This document shows, piece by piece, positions 27,496 to 35,593 of a stretch of DNA of 64,000 nt. How positions within the stretch are numbered: the stretch's first letter is position 1; every line of letters begins with the position of its first letter. The position numbers were made by a program, and so were the translations under genes. The DNA comes from Bacillota bacterium (GTDB taxonomy: Bacteria > Bacillota > Clostridia > Lachnospirales > Lachnospiraceae). Under the pieces are notes generated by a model. That model did no database searches. It had not been told where the DNA came from and was given only the letters and a program-made list of their open reading frames with translations. The stretch is taken from contig JAEZZO010000072.1 in NCBI GenBank assembly GCA_023418475.1, forward strand, positions 124,001 to 188,000, read 5' to 3'.

Positions 27496-28023
27496 TTAAA
27501 CAGTTGATTTAAAAATCTTTAACAGAAACAGGGAAGTAATCGTGCCGTATAATATACCGCCAAGAATATCGCTGGGATAATGTACAAACAGATAAAGTCT
27601 TGAAAATGCAATCAGTGAGGCAACGAGGAAACCGGCTACGCCCATTTTATGATTAAAGTGGTAGAGCACGGTAGCACAGGCAAAGCCTATCATAGTATGT
27701 CCGGAGGGAAAGGAGCTGGATTGCGGTGCAGGAATTAAAAGCACAATTTCAGGAAATTTAGCACAGGGACGCAACCTGCCAATGATCGGTTTTAGAAGAT
27801 CCTCGCCCAAAAACCGTGAGAGTGTAATGGTACATAGCATGATAAAACCGCATTTCTGATAACGTCTTATAAGTATTAAGACGAAAGCAGCTGCAATCCA
27901 AAAAAGTCCTGCATTTCCGAGTGCGGTAAGAAAAACCATAACCCGGTCCAGTGCAGGACTTTTTAGATGCTCCTGCAGATAGAATAGAATTGTTTCATCA
28001 ATTTGCTGAATACAGTCCGGCAT
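27496..28023 (-). CDS. PAP2-family membrane phosphatase
   Basis: 175 residues from ATG 28023; an upstream in-frame extension lacks PAP2 features. All three PAP2 motifs are present: KPIIGRLRPC, SSSFPSGHT and a RLYLFVHYPSD version of the third. About five membrane helices. Members dephosphorylate undecaprenyl pyrophosphate or phosphatidic acid or phosphatidylglycerol phosphate at the membrane. The substrate cannot be told from the sequence. The ribosome binding site is weak (GAAG about 12 bases upstream), so the exact start is uncertain. Confidence 0.85.
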   Translation of the reverse strand: MPDCIQQIDETILFYLQEHLKSPALDRVMVFLTALGNAGLFWIAAAFVLILIRRYQKCGFIMLCTITLSRFLGEDLLKPIIGRLRPCAKFPEIVLLIPAPQSSSFPSGHTMIGFACATVLYHFNHKMGVAGFLVASLIAFSRLYLFVHYPSDILGGILYGTITSLFLLKIFKSTV

Positions 28024-28129
28024 AAACAAGCAGCTTCTTTTCTTTTTTACAAATATATTATGTTGATAAGAATATATGCAAATTTTTAGAAACGGTAGAT
28101 TTTTACGGTAGTATGTTTTATAATACAAG

Positions 28130-28222
28130 AATGAAGTTTGAAAGATAATCATTTTCGAACTATTTATGAAAACCTAATCACTTTCTGAATAAGTTATCAA
28201 AAAGTGAAAGGCACGGGTATAT
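28130..28222. repeat. dispersed repeat R1, copy 2
   Basis: It matches 8561-8657 along its length. The first stem is GTTTGAAAG with TTTTCGAAC and keeps pairing through two G-U pairs. The second stem is CACTTTCTGA with TCAAAAAGTG (one mismatch). It lies 37 bases upstream of the GH25 gene. Confidence 0.75.
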
Positions 28223-28258
28223 GTTTGATTTAAATTAAGGAATGGATCATAATGAACT

Positions 28259-28996
28259 ATGCGAAAAGTACTCAGAATAATACTGTTACTGCTACTATTA
28301 ACAGGACCAGCCTTTCTATTTTCCACATTAGTGCATCAGAAAAAAATTATATTAAATCATCCTTCCACGCGGAAGTATCCGGTGAGAGGAATTGATGTTT
28401 CCAGGTATCAGGGTAAAATCAATTGGCAGAAAATAAGTAAACAGAAAATAACTTTTGCGTTTATTAAAGCAACGGAAGGAAGCAATCATATTGATGATAA
28501 ATTCTCTTATAACTGGAAGAAAGCGCTAGATACTGATTTAAAAATTGGTGCATATCATTTTTTTAGCTTTGACAGTCCGGGGAAGAGTCAGGCTAAAAAT
28601 TTCATTTCAACAGTAAATAAGGTAGAAGGAATGATGCCTCCCGTTATTGATGTTGAATTTTATGGTAATAAAGCAAAGAATTTACCTGATCCCAAGGCAG
28701 TAAAGAGGGAGCTTCAGGTATTGCTTAATGATCTGGAGGAGAACTATGGTAAAAAGCCAATTATCTATGCCACATTAAAATCCTATCATCTATATATCAA
28801 AGCGTATTTTTCTGACTATCCCATATGGATCCGAAATGTCTATTACCCACCCAATATTGATTTGAAAAACAAATGGACGTTTTGGCAGTACACGGATCAG
28901 CAGATTCTGGAAGGATATGAGAGTGATCAGAAGTATATAGATATGAATGTTTTTAATGGTGATGAAAATGATTTTGAAAGCTTTTTTATGAAGTAA
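28259..28996 (+). CDS. GH25 family lysozyme
   Basis: 245 residues with an N-terminal signal or anchor helix (about 5-25) and a GH25 muramidase domain. Conserved parts are RGIDVSRYQGKINW, FAFIKATEG and PVIDVEFYG with the catalytic Asp and Glu, then YATLKSYHLYI and FWQYTD. The enzyme cleaves the MurNAc-GlcNAc bond of peptidoglycan outside the cell. An ATG at 28252 lies out of frame, so ATG 28259 is used. Repeat R1 lies immediately upstream. Confidence 0.93.
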   Translation: MRKVLRIILLLLLLTGPAFLFSTLVHQKKIILNHPSTRKYPVRGIDVSRYQGKINWQKISKQKITFAFIKATEGSNHIDDKFSYNWKKALDTDLKIGAYHFFSFDSPGKSQAKNFISTVNKVEGMMPPVIDVEFYGNKAKNLPDPKAVKRELQVLLNDLEENYGKKPIIYATLKSYHLYIKAYFSDYPIWIRNVYYPPNIDLKNKWTFWQYTDQQILEGYESDQKYIDMNVFNGDENDFESFFMK

Positions 28997-29070
28997 GGAT
29001 AGAAACAGAGAAAATCGATAACAGATAAGCAACCAACTCTAATAATATTTAATAAAGGAAGGATAATAAA

Positions 29071-29469
29071 ATGAATGCTTCACCCTTTGGCGGCATGGGT
29101 ATTATGTTCAGTATTATACCGGTATTGGTAGTTCTGGGCTTCTTGTTGGTTTTTGGCATAATAATTGTAAGTATAGTACAAGGAGCACGACAGTGGAATA
29201 GGAACAATAATTCCCCTATTCTAACTGTTGATGCGATCGTTGTGACGAAGCGGTCCGATGTAAGCTATCATCACCATAATACAGGAACAGATAATATGCA
29301 TCAAGCATCCTCTTCGACTTATTATTATGTAACTTTTGAGGTGCCAAGCGGTGATCGTATGGAACTTGAAGTACGTGATAAAGAGTATGGCCTGCTGGTA
29401 GAGCAGGATAGAGGAAAACTTACTTTTCAGGGAACTCGCTATCTGGGTTATGAACGGAATAGAGATTAG
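29071..29469 (+). CDS. DUF2500 membrane protein
   Basis: 132 residues. One membrane helix (about 13-37) is followed by a cytoplasmic or external beta-rich domain with TVDAIVVTKRSDVSYHHHN, a YYYVTFEVPSGDRMELEV strand pair and a YGLLVEQDRGKLTFQG motif, characteristic of DUF2500. Function unknown. Good ribosome binding site (AAAGGAAGGA). A terminator follows at 29502-29533. Confidence 0.85.
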   Translation: MNASPFGGMGIMFSIIPVLVVLGFLLVFGIIIVSIVQGARQWNRNNNSPILTVDAIVVTKRSDVSYHHHNTGTDNMHQASSSTYYYVTFEVPSGDRMELEVRDKEYGLLVEQDRGKLTFQGTRYLGYERNRD

Positions 29470-29501
29470 GTGTTTGCGGAACTGGATTTAATTGAATATG
29501 T

Positions 29502-29533
29502 AAGAAGCCTGTCAATTTTGTTAGGCTTCTTTT
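29502..29533 (+). terminator. terminator after the DUF2500 gene
   Basis: AGAAGCCT pairs with AGGCTTCT around a 12-base loop, then TTTTG. Confidence 0.75.
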
Positions 29534-29554
29534 GTTATTTATTTACAAAAGAAC

Positions 29555-29585
29555 TTGACATAGAGCAGACTCTAAGATTTATGAT
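29555..29585 (+). promoter_or_regulatory. MerR-type promoter/operator of the alcohol dehydrogenase
   Basis: TTGACA (29555-29560) and TATGAT (29580-29585) are 19 bases apart, the long spacer typical of MerR-activated promoters. The spacer contains the dyad TAGAGCAGACTCTA. AdhR-like MerR regulators of aldehyde-responsive dehydrogenases use sites of this form. The regulator is not adjacent. Confidence 0.7.
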
Positions 29586-29642
29586 GAAAAGGATTTAAGA
29601 TTTTATTAATAAGCACTTTAAAAAATAAGGGGGAAATATGAA

Positions 29643-30800
29643 ATGGAAAATTTTGAATTCTGTGTCAGTACCAAAATTCTTTTTGGAAAGGATCAGTTGC
29701 AAAACCTTCCAGGTGTACTGGAGACCTACGGAAAGAAGGTCCTAATTACATACAGCGGTGGCAGTATAAAGAAAAATGGGCTTTACGAAAAGATCCTGTC
29801 ATTACTGAAGGATTTTGATATATTTGAACTCGGGGGAATTGAACCTAATCCAAGAATTGAAAGTGTCTATCAAGGCGAAAGAATTTGCAAAGAAAATGGG
29901 ATTGATGTAATTCTGGCAGTTGGAGGGGGAAGTACCATCGATTGCTCGAAAGCAATTGCAGCTGCGGCATTCTATGAAGGTGACGCATGGGATTTTGTCC
30001 TGGATCCGTCTAGAATTAAGAAAGCCCTTCCGGTATGTACCGTATTAACAATCGCTGCAGCAGGCAGTGAGATGGATCCGGGCGGCGTGATTACAAATAT
30101 AAAAACAAAAGAGAAGATAGGCTTTGGTAATCCGGTTTTGTTTCCTAAGGTTTCTATTCTTGATCCGGTGCATACCTTTACCGTACCAGCGAAGCAGACG
30201 GCAGCTGGTTCTGCAGATATTATGTCTCATATACTGGAGGTGTATTTTGGGAAAGAGGAGGTATATGTTCCCGATAGAATTAGTGAAGCACTTCTAAAAA
30301 CGGTAATAAAATTTGCACCTGTCGCACGAAAGGAGCCTGATAATTACGAGGCAAGAGCACAGCTTATGTGGGCAAGCTCGTTGGCAATTAATGGCCTTTG
30401 TTCAACAGGAAAAAGGTGTGCCTGGAGCTGTCATCCGATCGAGCATGAACTCAGTGCTTATTATGACATTACACATGGTGTGGGACTTGCTATTCTTACA
30501 CCCCGCTGGATGAGGTATGTATTAAACCAATCCACAGTAAAGCAATTTGCGCAATATGCGGTTAATGTATGGGGTATGGATGCGTCCATGGATGAGTTTG
30601 AGCTGGCAAACAGAGGAATTGATGCCACAGAAGAATTCCTTAAGAGTCTTGGCATACCAATGCACCTGAGCGATTTTTCTATTGGAGAAGAACATTTTGA
30701 GGCTATGGGTGAACATGCGGTTATCTGCGGTTGGTTGAAATATGCATTCGTGCCGCTGGAAAAGGAAGATGTAGTAAAAATTTTGAAAATGTGTTTATAG
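29643..30800 (+). CDS. iron-containing alcohol dehydrogenase (butanol dehydrogenase-like)
   Basis: 385 residues, group III alcohol dehydrogenase resembling BdhA/YqhD. The NAD(P) site is AVGGGSTIDCSKAIA (about 97-111). Metal ligands are expected in ADIMSHILE and in the block HPIEHELSAYYDITHG. The enzyme interconverts alcohols and aldehydes in the cytoplasm. Start ATG 29643 has AAGGGGG 9 bases upstream; the ATG at 29638 is out of frame. The MerR-type promoter suggests induction by aldehydes or electrophiles. Repeat R2 follows the stop codon. Confidence 0.93.
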   Translation: MENFEFCVSTKILFGKDQLQNLPGVLETYGKKVLITYSGGSIKKNGLYEKILSLLKDFDIFELGGIEPNPRIESVYQGERICKENGIDVILAVGGGSTIDCSKAIAAAAFYEGDAWDFVLDPSRIKKALPVCTVLTIAAAGSEMDPGGVITNIKTKEKIGFGNPVLFPKVSILDPVHTFTVPAKQTAAGSADIMSHILEVYFGKEEVYVPDRISEALLKTVIKFAPVARKEPDNYEARAQLMWASSLAINGLCSTGKRCAWSCHPIEHELSAYYDITHGVGLAILTPRWMRYVLNQSTVKQFAQYAVNVWGMDASMDEFELANRGIDATEEFLKSLGIPMHLSDFSIGEEHFEAMGEHAVICGWLKYAFVPLEKEDVVKILKMCL

Positions 30801-30810
30801 GATTCAATTA

Positions 30811-30887
30811 TCAAAAGCCTGATCCAGCTTATGCAGATGAATATGGGTGCATATATATTCATCTGTATAGTATGATTCAGGCTTTTA
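30811..30887. repeat. dispersed palindromic repeat R2, copy A
   Basis: The outer stem AAAAGCCTGA/TCAGGCTTTT and the inner stem CAGATGAATAT/ATATTCATCTG form a long hairpin ending in a T run, so it can work as a terminator for the dehydrogenase gene. Related copies lie at 50828-51003 and 57915-57995. Confidence 0.8.
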
Positions 30888-30956
30888 ATATTTGAATTTT
30901 TATAGAAAATATCTAAAAAATTCTAAAAAAATTACTGGAAAAGGCGGCAGCTAGTG

Positions 30957-31505
30957 ATGAAACTCAAATTTCTACCCAACCTAATTACCGGTATCAGATT
31001 GTTTGGATCCTTGCTATTTCTCTTCGTAAGACCATTTTCAGTCATATTTTTTTTAATCTATTTCATATGTGGTTTGAGTGATGCTCTGGACGGAATGATA
31101 GCAAGAAGGATGAGAGCATGCAGTCAATTTGGTGCGGCACTTGATAGTGTATCGGATGCATTGTTCATTGGAATTATATTGTTAGTGATCATTCCTTATG
31201 TTCACTGTTCACAGTGGATGCTGCTTTGGATAGGTGTAATAGCATTGGTTCGGTGTATTTCGTTGGCAGCAGGTTTCCTAAAATATCATAAGCTGGCGTT
31301 CCTTCATACTTATGCAAATAAAGCTACAGGACTGATTCTGTTTTTTACCCCGCTTTTAATTAATCAATTAGGTATGACAGCAGCGTTCTGGTTGGCTTGC
31401 TGTCCGGCTTCTATCTCTGCAATTGAGGAATTAGTGATTAATTTAACATCAAAGAAGCTGGACAGGGACATTAGCAGTATTTTTATGAAAAAAAATAGAG
31501 AGTAG
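30957..31505 (+). CDS. CDP-alcohol phosphatidyltransferase
   Basis: 182 residues. The family motif is complete: DALDGMIARRMRACSQFGAALDSVSD, given here as DALDGMIAR at about 44-52 and FGAALDSVSD at about 61-70, which binds the metal and CDP-lipid. About five membrane helices. The closest known enzymes make phosphatidylglycerol phosphate or related phospholipids; the acceptor alcohol is not clear. ATG 30957 is preferred over GTG 30954 because of spacing from AAGGCGG. Confidence 0.88.
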   Translation: MKLKFLPNLITGIRLFGSLLFLFVRPFSVIFFLIYFICGLSDALDGMIARRMRACSQFGAALDSVSDALFIGIILLVIIPYVHCSQWMLLWIGVIALVRCISLAAGFLKYHKLAFLHTYANKATGLILFFTPLLINQLGMTAAFWLACCPASISAIEELVINLTSKKLDRDISSIFMKKNRE

Positions 31506-31722
31506 ACAGTAGGTGTCAGTGATGCTATGTTATTATGGTGGCATGATTGTTAAGAACGATGCAATCAGCAAATGATAGAGAACTTAATAGAATAAAGATA
31601 GTTATATTAATTGCTGCTGGAGTTACATGAATATAGTGAATGCTATCTAGTATTCATGATATGTGATAAGAGGTGCATAAATATCAGTTCCATAAGGAAA
31701 GAGATACAGAAAAGGAGTTATC

Positions 31723-32289
31723 ATGTGCGGAAGGTATAATTTTACAGTGGAACAAAATGAAGAAGTACTTGAGATACTGGAGAAGTTGAATGCAAAGTTT
31801 CAGGGCAGGGAAGTAAAATATGGTGAAATCTATCCTACAAATCTGGCACCTGTTTTATTAGAAGAAAGTAATCAGGTAACCCCCAGTTTAAGTATCTGGG
31901 GTTTTCCGAAGTTCGATGGTAAGGGAGTAATCATAAATGCAAGGGCCGAGACTGCTTTTGAAAAAAAGACCTTTCGGGATAGCCTCATAAACCGTCGCTG
32001 CATTATTCCCTCAACAGGCTTTTATGAATGGGACAGTGAAAAGAGAAAATTTTTGTTTCGCGTGGAAGGCACCAATACACTTTATATGGCGGGATTGTAT
32101 ACGAAGTATCAGGAAGAGCTTCGTTATGTCATATTAACCACGCAGGCAAATGAATCTATAAGTGATATCCATAACCGCATGCCACTTGTTATTCCGAAAA
32201 AAGAGGTTGAAACTTGGATTATGGACAGTAGTGCAACTGGCGACATGTTGAAGAGAATTCCCCCGTCGCTTGTGAAAGAGGCAGTATAA
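31723..32289 (+). CDS. SOS response-associated peptidase (YedK/HMCES family)
   Basis: 188 residues beginning MCGRYNF with the catalytic Cys2 exposed after removal of Met. Other conserved parts are NARAET, the RRCIIPSTGFYEW block and IHNRMPLV with the active His. The family forms a stable thiazolidine crosslink to abasic sites in single-stranded DNA and protects them during replication. Good ribosome binding site (AAAAGGAG). Single gene. Confidence 0.93.
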   Translation: MCGRYNFTVEQNEEVLEILEKLNAKFQGREVKYGEIYPTNLAPVLLEESNQVTPSLSIWGFPKFDGKGVIINARAETAFEKKTFRDSLINRRCIIPSTGFYEWDSEKRKFLFRVEGTNTLYMAGLYTKYQEELRYVILTTQANESISDIHNRMPLVIPKKEVETWIMDSSATGDMLKRIPPSLVKEAV

Positions 32290-32512
32290 TAATATGATTT
32301 GCCACTCGGAATTTGCATGGGCCGTGAACAGTAACTATTTCATAGGAAAGGTAGTCCTATTAGCAAGAACCTTCTATAATTGACTCAAAACCATAATATG
32401 TATATAATGGGTAAAATAAATACAAAAAAGTTTCAAATACATGTTACCTATTAACGAAGCTGAGCAGGAGAAATTAGGGCAGGCTATCAGAAGGAAAGGG
32501 TTGCTGATTAAA

Positions 32513-33295
32513 ATGAATTTGATTATTACAGCCGGTGGTACAAGAGAGAGAATTGATTCCGTGAGAACAATTACCAATGATGCGACCGGCAGATTAGGAA
32601 GTCTGATTGCGAAAGAATTTTCGCAAAGACTTTTGAAAATTCCGCATAATATATATTATTTGTGCGGACAGAGTGCGGCAGTACCGGAGATCACAGATAC
32701 AAGCATTCATAAAATAAGGATAGAGGGAACAGATCAGCTGTTTCACGAAATGAAGTCTTTGTTAACCACTCAAAAAATTGATGCAGTAATTCACTCAATG
32801 GCAGTGAGTGATTATAAGGTAAGCAGCATTACAACACTTGAAATACTGGTAAAAAAAATGCAGCAAGAGATGATAAAGGATATGAGACAGGCTTCTTGTG
32901 AGGTATGGATGGAAGCAGTGAAAAGAACAGTAATGGACCAACAGGTAGAGGGGCAGAAGATCAGCTCGGAGCTTGAGAATCCGCTTTTACTACTGGAAAA
33001 AACTCCTAAAATTATTGAGATGATCAAAGAAACCAGTCCTCAGACTTTATTAGTAGGATTTAAGCTTTTATGCGGGGTCAGCAAAGATATGCTGATAGGA
33101 ACTGCATTAAAACTGCTTCAGAAAAATAACTGTGACTTTGTATTAGCAAATGATACGGATGAAATGAAAGAAAATCAGCATATCGGGTATCTGATTGAAC
33201 CCACGGGTGAATATAAAATCTATCAAAATAAAATAGAGATAGCAGAAGGAATTGCTGATGCTATCATAAAAAAATATGCCGGAGGTCATTTATGA
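32513..33295 (+). CDS. coaB: phosphopantothenate-cysteine ligase CoaB (stand-alone)
   Basis: 260 residues from ATG 32513; an earlier ATG at 32441 has no ribosome binding site and the extra residues do not resemble the family. It begins MNLIITAGGTRERIDSVRTI, the nucleotide-binding start of CoaB, and ends in a DFVLANDTDEM segment with a YxIYQNKIEIAEGIA tail. The enzyme joins cysteine to 4'-phosphopantothenate in coenzyme A synthesis. It overlaps coaC by 4 bases. The split, coaB-first order resembles streptococci; most bacteria have a fused coaBC. Confidence 0.88.
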   Translation: MNLIITAGGTRERIDSVRTITNDATGRLGSLIAKEFSQRLLKIPHNIYYLCGQSAAVPEITDTSIHKIRIEGTDQLFHEMKSLLTTQKIDAVIHSMAVSDYKVSSITTLEILVKKMQQEMIKDMRQASCEVWMEAVKRTVMDQQVEGQKISSELENPLLLLEKTPKIIEMIKETSPQTLLVGFKLLCGVSKDMLIGTALKLLQKNNCDFVLANDTDEMKENQHIGYLIEPTGEYKIYQNKIEIAEGIADAIIKKYAGGHL

Positions 33296-33831
33296 AAAAT
33301 ATAATTCTTGGCGTAACCGGAAGTATTGCGGCTTATAAGGCGGCAGAACTGGCCCACTTACTTTATAAAGATGGTTATGAAGTGGAAGTGATCCTGACGG
33401 AGAGTGCACAAAAGTTCATAACCCCTCTTACCTTCCGTTCGCTGACAAAAAATAATGTCTACACAGAGATGTTTCGGGATGATTTTCCAAAAGAAATCAA
33501 ACATATTTCACTCGCACAGAAGGCAGATCTTGTATTAATCGCTCCTGCTACAGCTAATATTATCGGCAAAATTGCAGCTGGGATTGGAGACGATATGCTC
33601 TCCACAACACTTCTGGCTGTAAAAAATAAGCCAATATTGATTGCTCCTGCAATGAATACAAATATGTGGGAAAATCAGATTGTTCAGAATAACATCGAAA
33701 AGCTTATGAAATACGGGTACCAGTTTATTGAGCCCAAGGAGAGTTTACTTGCTTGCGGAGTAGTCGGAAAGGGAGCACTGGCAGAGCTCTCAGATATAAG
33801 GAAAGCGGTAGCAGCTATATTGAAAGCATAA
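33292..33831 (+). CDS. coaC: phosphopantothenoylcysteine decarboxylase CoaC
   Basis: 179 residues, a flavoprotein of the HFCD family. It has LGVTGSIAAYKAAEL for FMN binding, the catalytic His in IKHISLA, PAMNTNMWE and the substrate-recognition Cys in ACGVVGKG. The enzyme makes 4'-phosphopantetheine from the CoaB product. The start codon overlaps the coaB stop (ATGA), so the genes are coupled. Confidence 0.95.
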   Translation: MKNIILGVTGSIAAYKAAELAHLLYKDGYEVEVILTESAQKFITPLTFRSLTKNNVYTEMFRDDFPKEIKHISLAQKADLVLIAPATANIIGKIAAGIGDDMLSTTLLAVKNKPILIAPAMNTNMWENQIVQNNIEKLMKYGYQFIEPKESLLACGVVGKGALAELSDIRKAVAAILKA

Positions 33832-33894
33832 ATAAGTCATCAGGCATCTTTATTCAAAAGAATCCCGGCATAAATAAAGAACAGTGAGGCATAT

Positions 33895-34860
33895 ATGAAG
33901 AAAATAGAGATCACAGAACTCCCTGGTTTTCTGATCGGTAACGCTGAAAACAAAGAAGCAGGAACAGGCTGTACAGTTATTATTAATGAGAATGGTGCGG
34001 TAGCAGGAGTAGATGTACGTGGCGGATCGCCGGGTACGAGAGAAACAGATGCGCTAAACCCCAGTAATCACCGGCAGTGTATTCATGCAGTTGCACTTGC
34101 AGGAGGCAGTGCTTTCGGTTTGGATGCCGCAGGAGGTGTAATGAAATTCCTGGAGGAAAGGGGAATTGGACGTGATGTGGGGGTTGCTAAGGTACCAATC
34201 GTCTGCAGCGCTATCTTATTTGATTTAAAATGCGGTGATTATAAAATTCGTCCGGATGGATTTATGGGCTATGAAGCTTGCCGTAATGCTTATACTCAAT
34301 TACCAAAGGAAGGAAATTATGGCGCTGGCACCGGTGCTACGATCGGGACCACGAAAGGATTAGATTATGCGATGAAGGGCGGTCTGGGCATGACCTGCTT
34401 TCAGTCAGGAGAGCTTAAGGTTGGGGCAGTTATCGCGGTCAACTGTGTCGGAGATATATTTGATCCGAAAGAAAATCGTTTGATTGCCGGAATGCTTTGT
34501 GAAGACAGAACAACTCTGGCTGATACGGAAAAAGAAATACTTGCTAACTATGAGGATCATGCTGATTTTTACAGTGGGAATACCATTATCGGAACCATTA
34601 TTACCAACGCAAAGCTTACGAAAGCACAGGCAAATAAATTGGCAAGTATATCTCATAACGGTATCGCAAGGGCAGTACGTCCGGCGCATACCATATATGA
34701 TGGGGATACACTTTTTACAATGGCCTCCGGACAAGTGGATGCCAATATAGACGCGGTGGCTGTTCTGGCAGCTCATGCGGTAGAAGAAGCAATTTTAAGC
34801 GCAGTAAGAAATGCAGAACAAGCTTATGGATATACGGCTTACCGAGATATACAGCATTAA
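33895..34860 (+). CDS. P1-family aminopeptidase (DmpA/BapA-like N-terminal nucleophile hydrolase)
   Basis: 321 residues. Conserved parts are GVDVRGGSPGTRETDAL, HAVALAGGSAFGLDAA, GYEACRNA and the autocleavage region SGNTIIGTIITNAKLTK at about 226-242, where Thr after Asn is the expected nucleophile after self-processing. Relatives are L-aminopeptidase/D-esterases or beta-peptidyl aminopeptidases active in the cytoplasm. It lies 63 bases after coaC and may be co-transcribed. Confidence 0.9.
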   Translation: MKKIEITELPGFLIGNAENKEAGTGCTVIINENGAVAGVDVRGGSPGTRETDALNPSNHRQCIHAVALAGGSAFGLDAAGGVMKFLEERGIGRDVGVAKVPIVCSAILFDLKCGDYKIRPDGFMGYEACRNAYTQLPKEGNYGAGTGATIGTTKGLDYAMKGGLGMTCFQSGELKVGAVIAVNCVGDIFDPKENRLIAGMLCEDRTTLADTEKEILANYEDHADFYSGNTIIGTIITNAKLTKAQANKLASISHNGIARAVRPAHTIYDGDTLFTMASGQVDANIDAVAVLAAHAVEEAILSAVRNAEQAYGYTAYRDIQH

Positions 34861-34879
34861 ATTTAGCTGTGCAGTGAAC

Positions 34880-34897
34880 GGTAACCTTAAGGTTACC
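34880..34897. repeat. perfect 18-bp palindrome
   Basis: GGTAACCTTAAGGTTACC reads the same on both strands, 19 bases after the P1 peptidase stop. There is no T run, so it is not an ordinary terminator. It could be a protein-binding site. Confidence 0.7.
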
Positions 34898-34924
34898 ATC
34901 TAATCCAATCATAAGAAAAGTATG

Positions 34925-34953
34925 TTGACAATAAAAAAGGCAGAGGGTACAAT
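34925..34953 (+). promoter_or_regulatory. vegetative promoter of thiC
   Basis: TTGACA and TACAAT are separated by 17 bases just before the first TPP riboswitch. Confidence 0.85.
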
Positions 34954-34959
34954 GATAGT

Positions 34960-35039
34960 AAGCAGGGGAACTAAATGTAGTTGAGAAGGCTAAAAACCTG
35001 ACCCTTTGAACCTGATGGCTAACACCATAGTAGGGAGCG
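34960..35039 (+). ncRNA. TPP riboswitch (THI element) 1
   Basis: It contains the conserved TPP aptamer blocks GTTGAGA and CCTGACCCTTTGAACCTGAT, then a short stem and GTAGGGAGC. It is followed by its own terminator (35057-35088). Binding of thiamine pyrophosphate should stop transcription of thiC. Confidence 0.93.
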
Positions 35040-35056
35040 CTCTTTCATTGTATGAT

Positions 35057-35088
35057 AGCGTTCATCCATCGGATGGGCGCTTTCTTTA
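35057..35088 (+). terminator. expression-platform terminator of TPP riboswitch 1
   Basis: AGCGTTCATCC pairs with GGATGGGCGCT (two G-U pairs), loop ATC, then TTCTTTATTT. Confidence 0.8.
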
Positions 35089-35165
35089 TTTCAGAGGAAA
35101 GTTTATCCTGGGAAATAAAAACTCTGCGGGGAATGTGCAGCTTCGCACATCCGCCGGTTGCACTC
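35083..35165. repeat. dispersed repeat R3, copy a
   Basis: A hairpin TTTATTTC...GAAATAAA is followed by AAACTCTGCGGGGAATG and GCAGCTTCGCACATCC. It shares its layout and much of its sequence with 35334-35412 and 55638-55723. Confidence 0.55.
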
Positions 35166-35208
35166 GTTATGGAGCTTATTAGGTAAGCTTACAACTTTTA
35201 ACTGAATA

Positions 35209-35289
35209 ATTGCGGGGGGACTGCTTGCAGTTGAGAAGGTAAAACCTGACCCTTTGAACCTGTCAGTTAATACTGGCGCAGGGAAGCAG
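35209..35289 (+). ncRNA. TPP riboswitch (THI element) 2
   Basis: A second aptamer with GTTGAGAAGG, CCTGACCCTTTGAACCTGTC and GCGCAGGGAAGC. It lies 170 bases downstream of the first in the same leader and has its own terminator, so thiC is read only if both release. Confidence 0.93.
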
Positions 35290-35313
35290 ACGTTAGCAAT
35301 CACGATTGAAAAT

Positions 35314-35340
35314 GCTTGGCTTCTTTGCCGGGCTTTTTTT
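35314..35340 (+). terminator. expression-platform terminator of TPP riboswitch 2
   Basis: GCTTGGC pairs with GCCGGGC (two G-U pairs), followed by seven T. Confidence 0.8.
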
Positions 35341-35412
35341 ATGTCATTGGAAAATACGCTTTATGACATAAAAACTCCCCGGGAGGATGCGCAGTTTCGC
35401 GCGCGGAACAAA
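35334..35412. repeat. dispersed repeat R3, copy b
   Basis: A hairpin TTTATGTCAT...ATGACATAAA is followed by AACTCCCCGGGAGGATG and GCGCGCGGAACAAA. Copy c at 55638-55723 shares CCGGGAGGAT and GTGCGGAACAAA at the same spacing. The rest of the gap up to thiC (35413-35593) holds no recognised feature. Confidence 0.6.
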
Positions 35413-35593
35413 AGCTGTGCATTTTAAGATTTATGATCGCGAGAGTGCCCGAAGCAAACCTTTGTTCTGCCTGCGCTATTCTGAGTGTACATTGTATGTA
35501 AAACGCTTAGGTACTGTATACTTGACACTTATTAAAATGGGCATTTTCTCTTAGATAATGTAGAAACTTGCCCGGGAATGGAGGTAAATGTTA

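Noticed and set aside
31626..31658. Inverted repeat CATGAATA/TATTCATG in the gap before the YedK-like gene
   Set aside because: Short stem in AT-rich DNA with a long loop and no second copy; plausible by chance.
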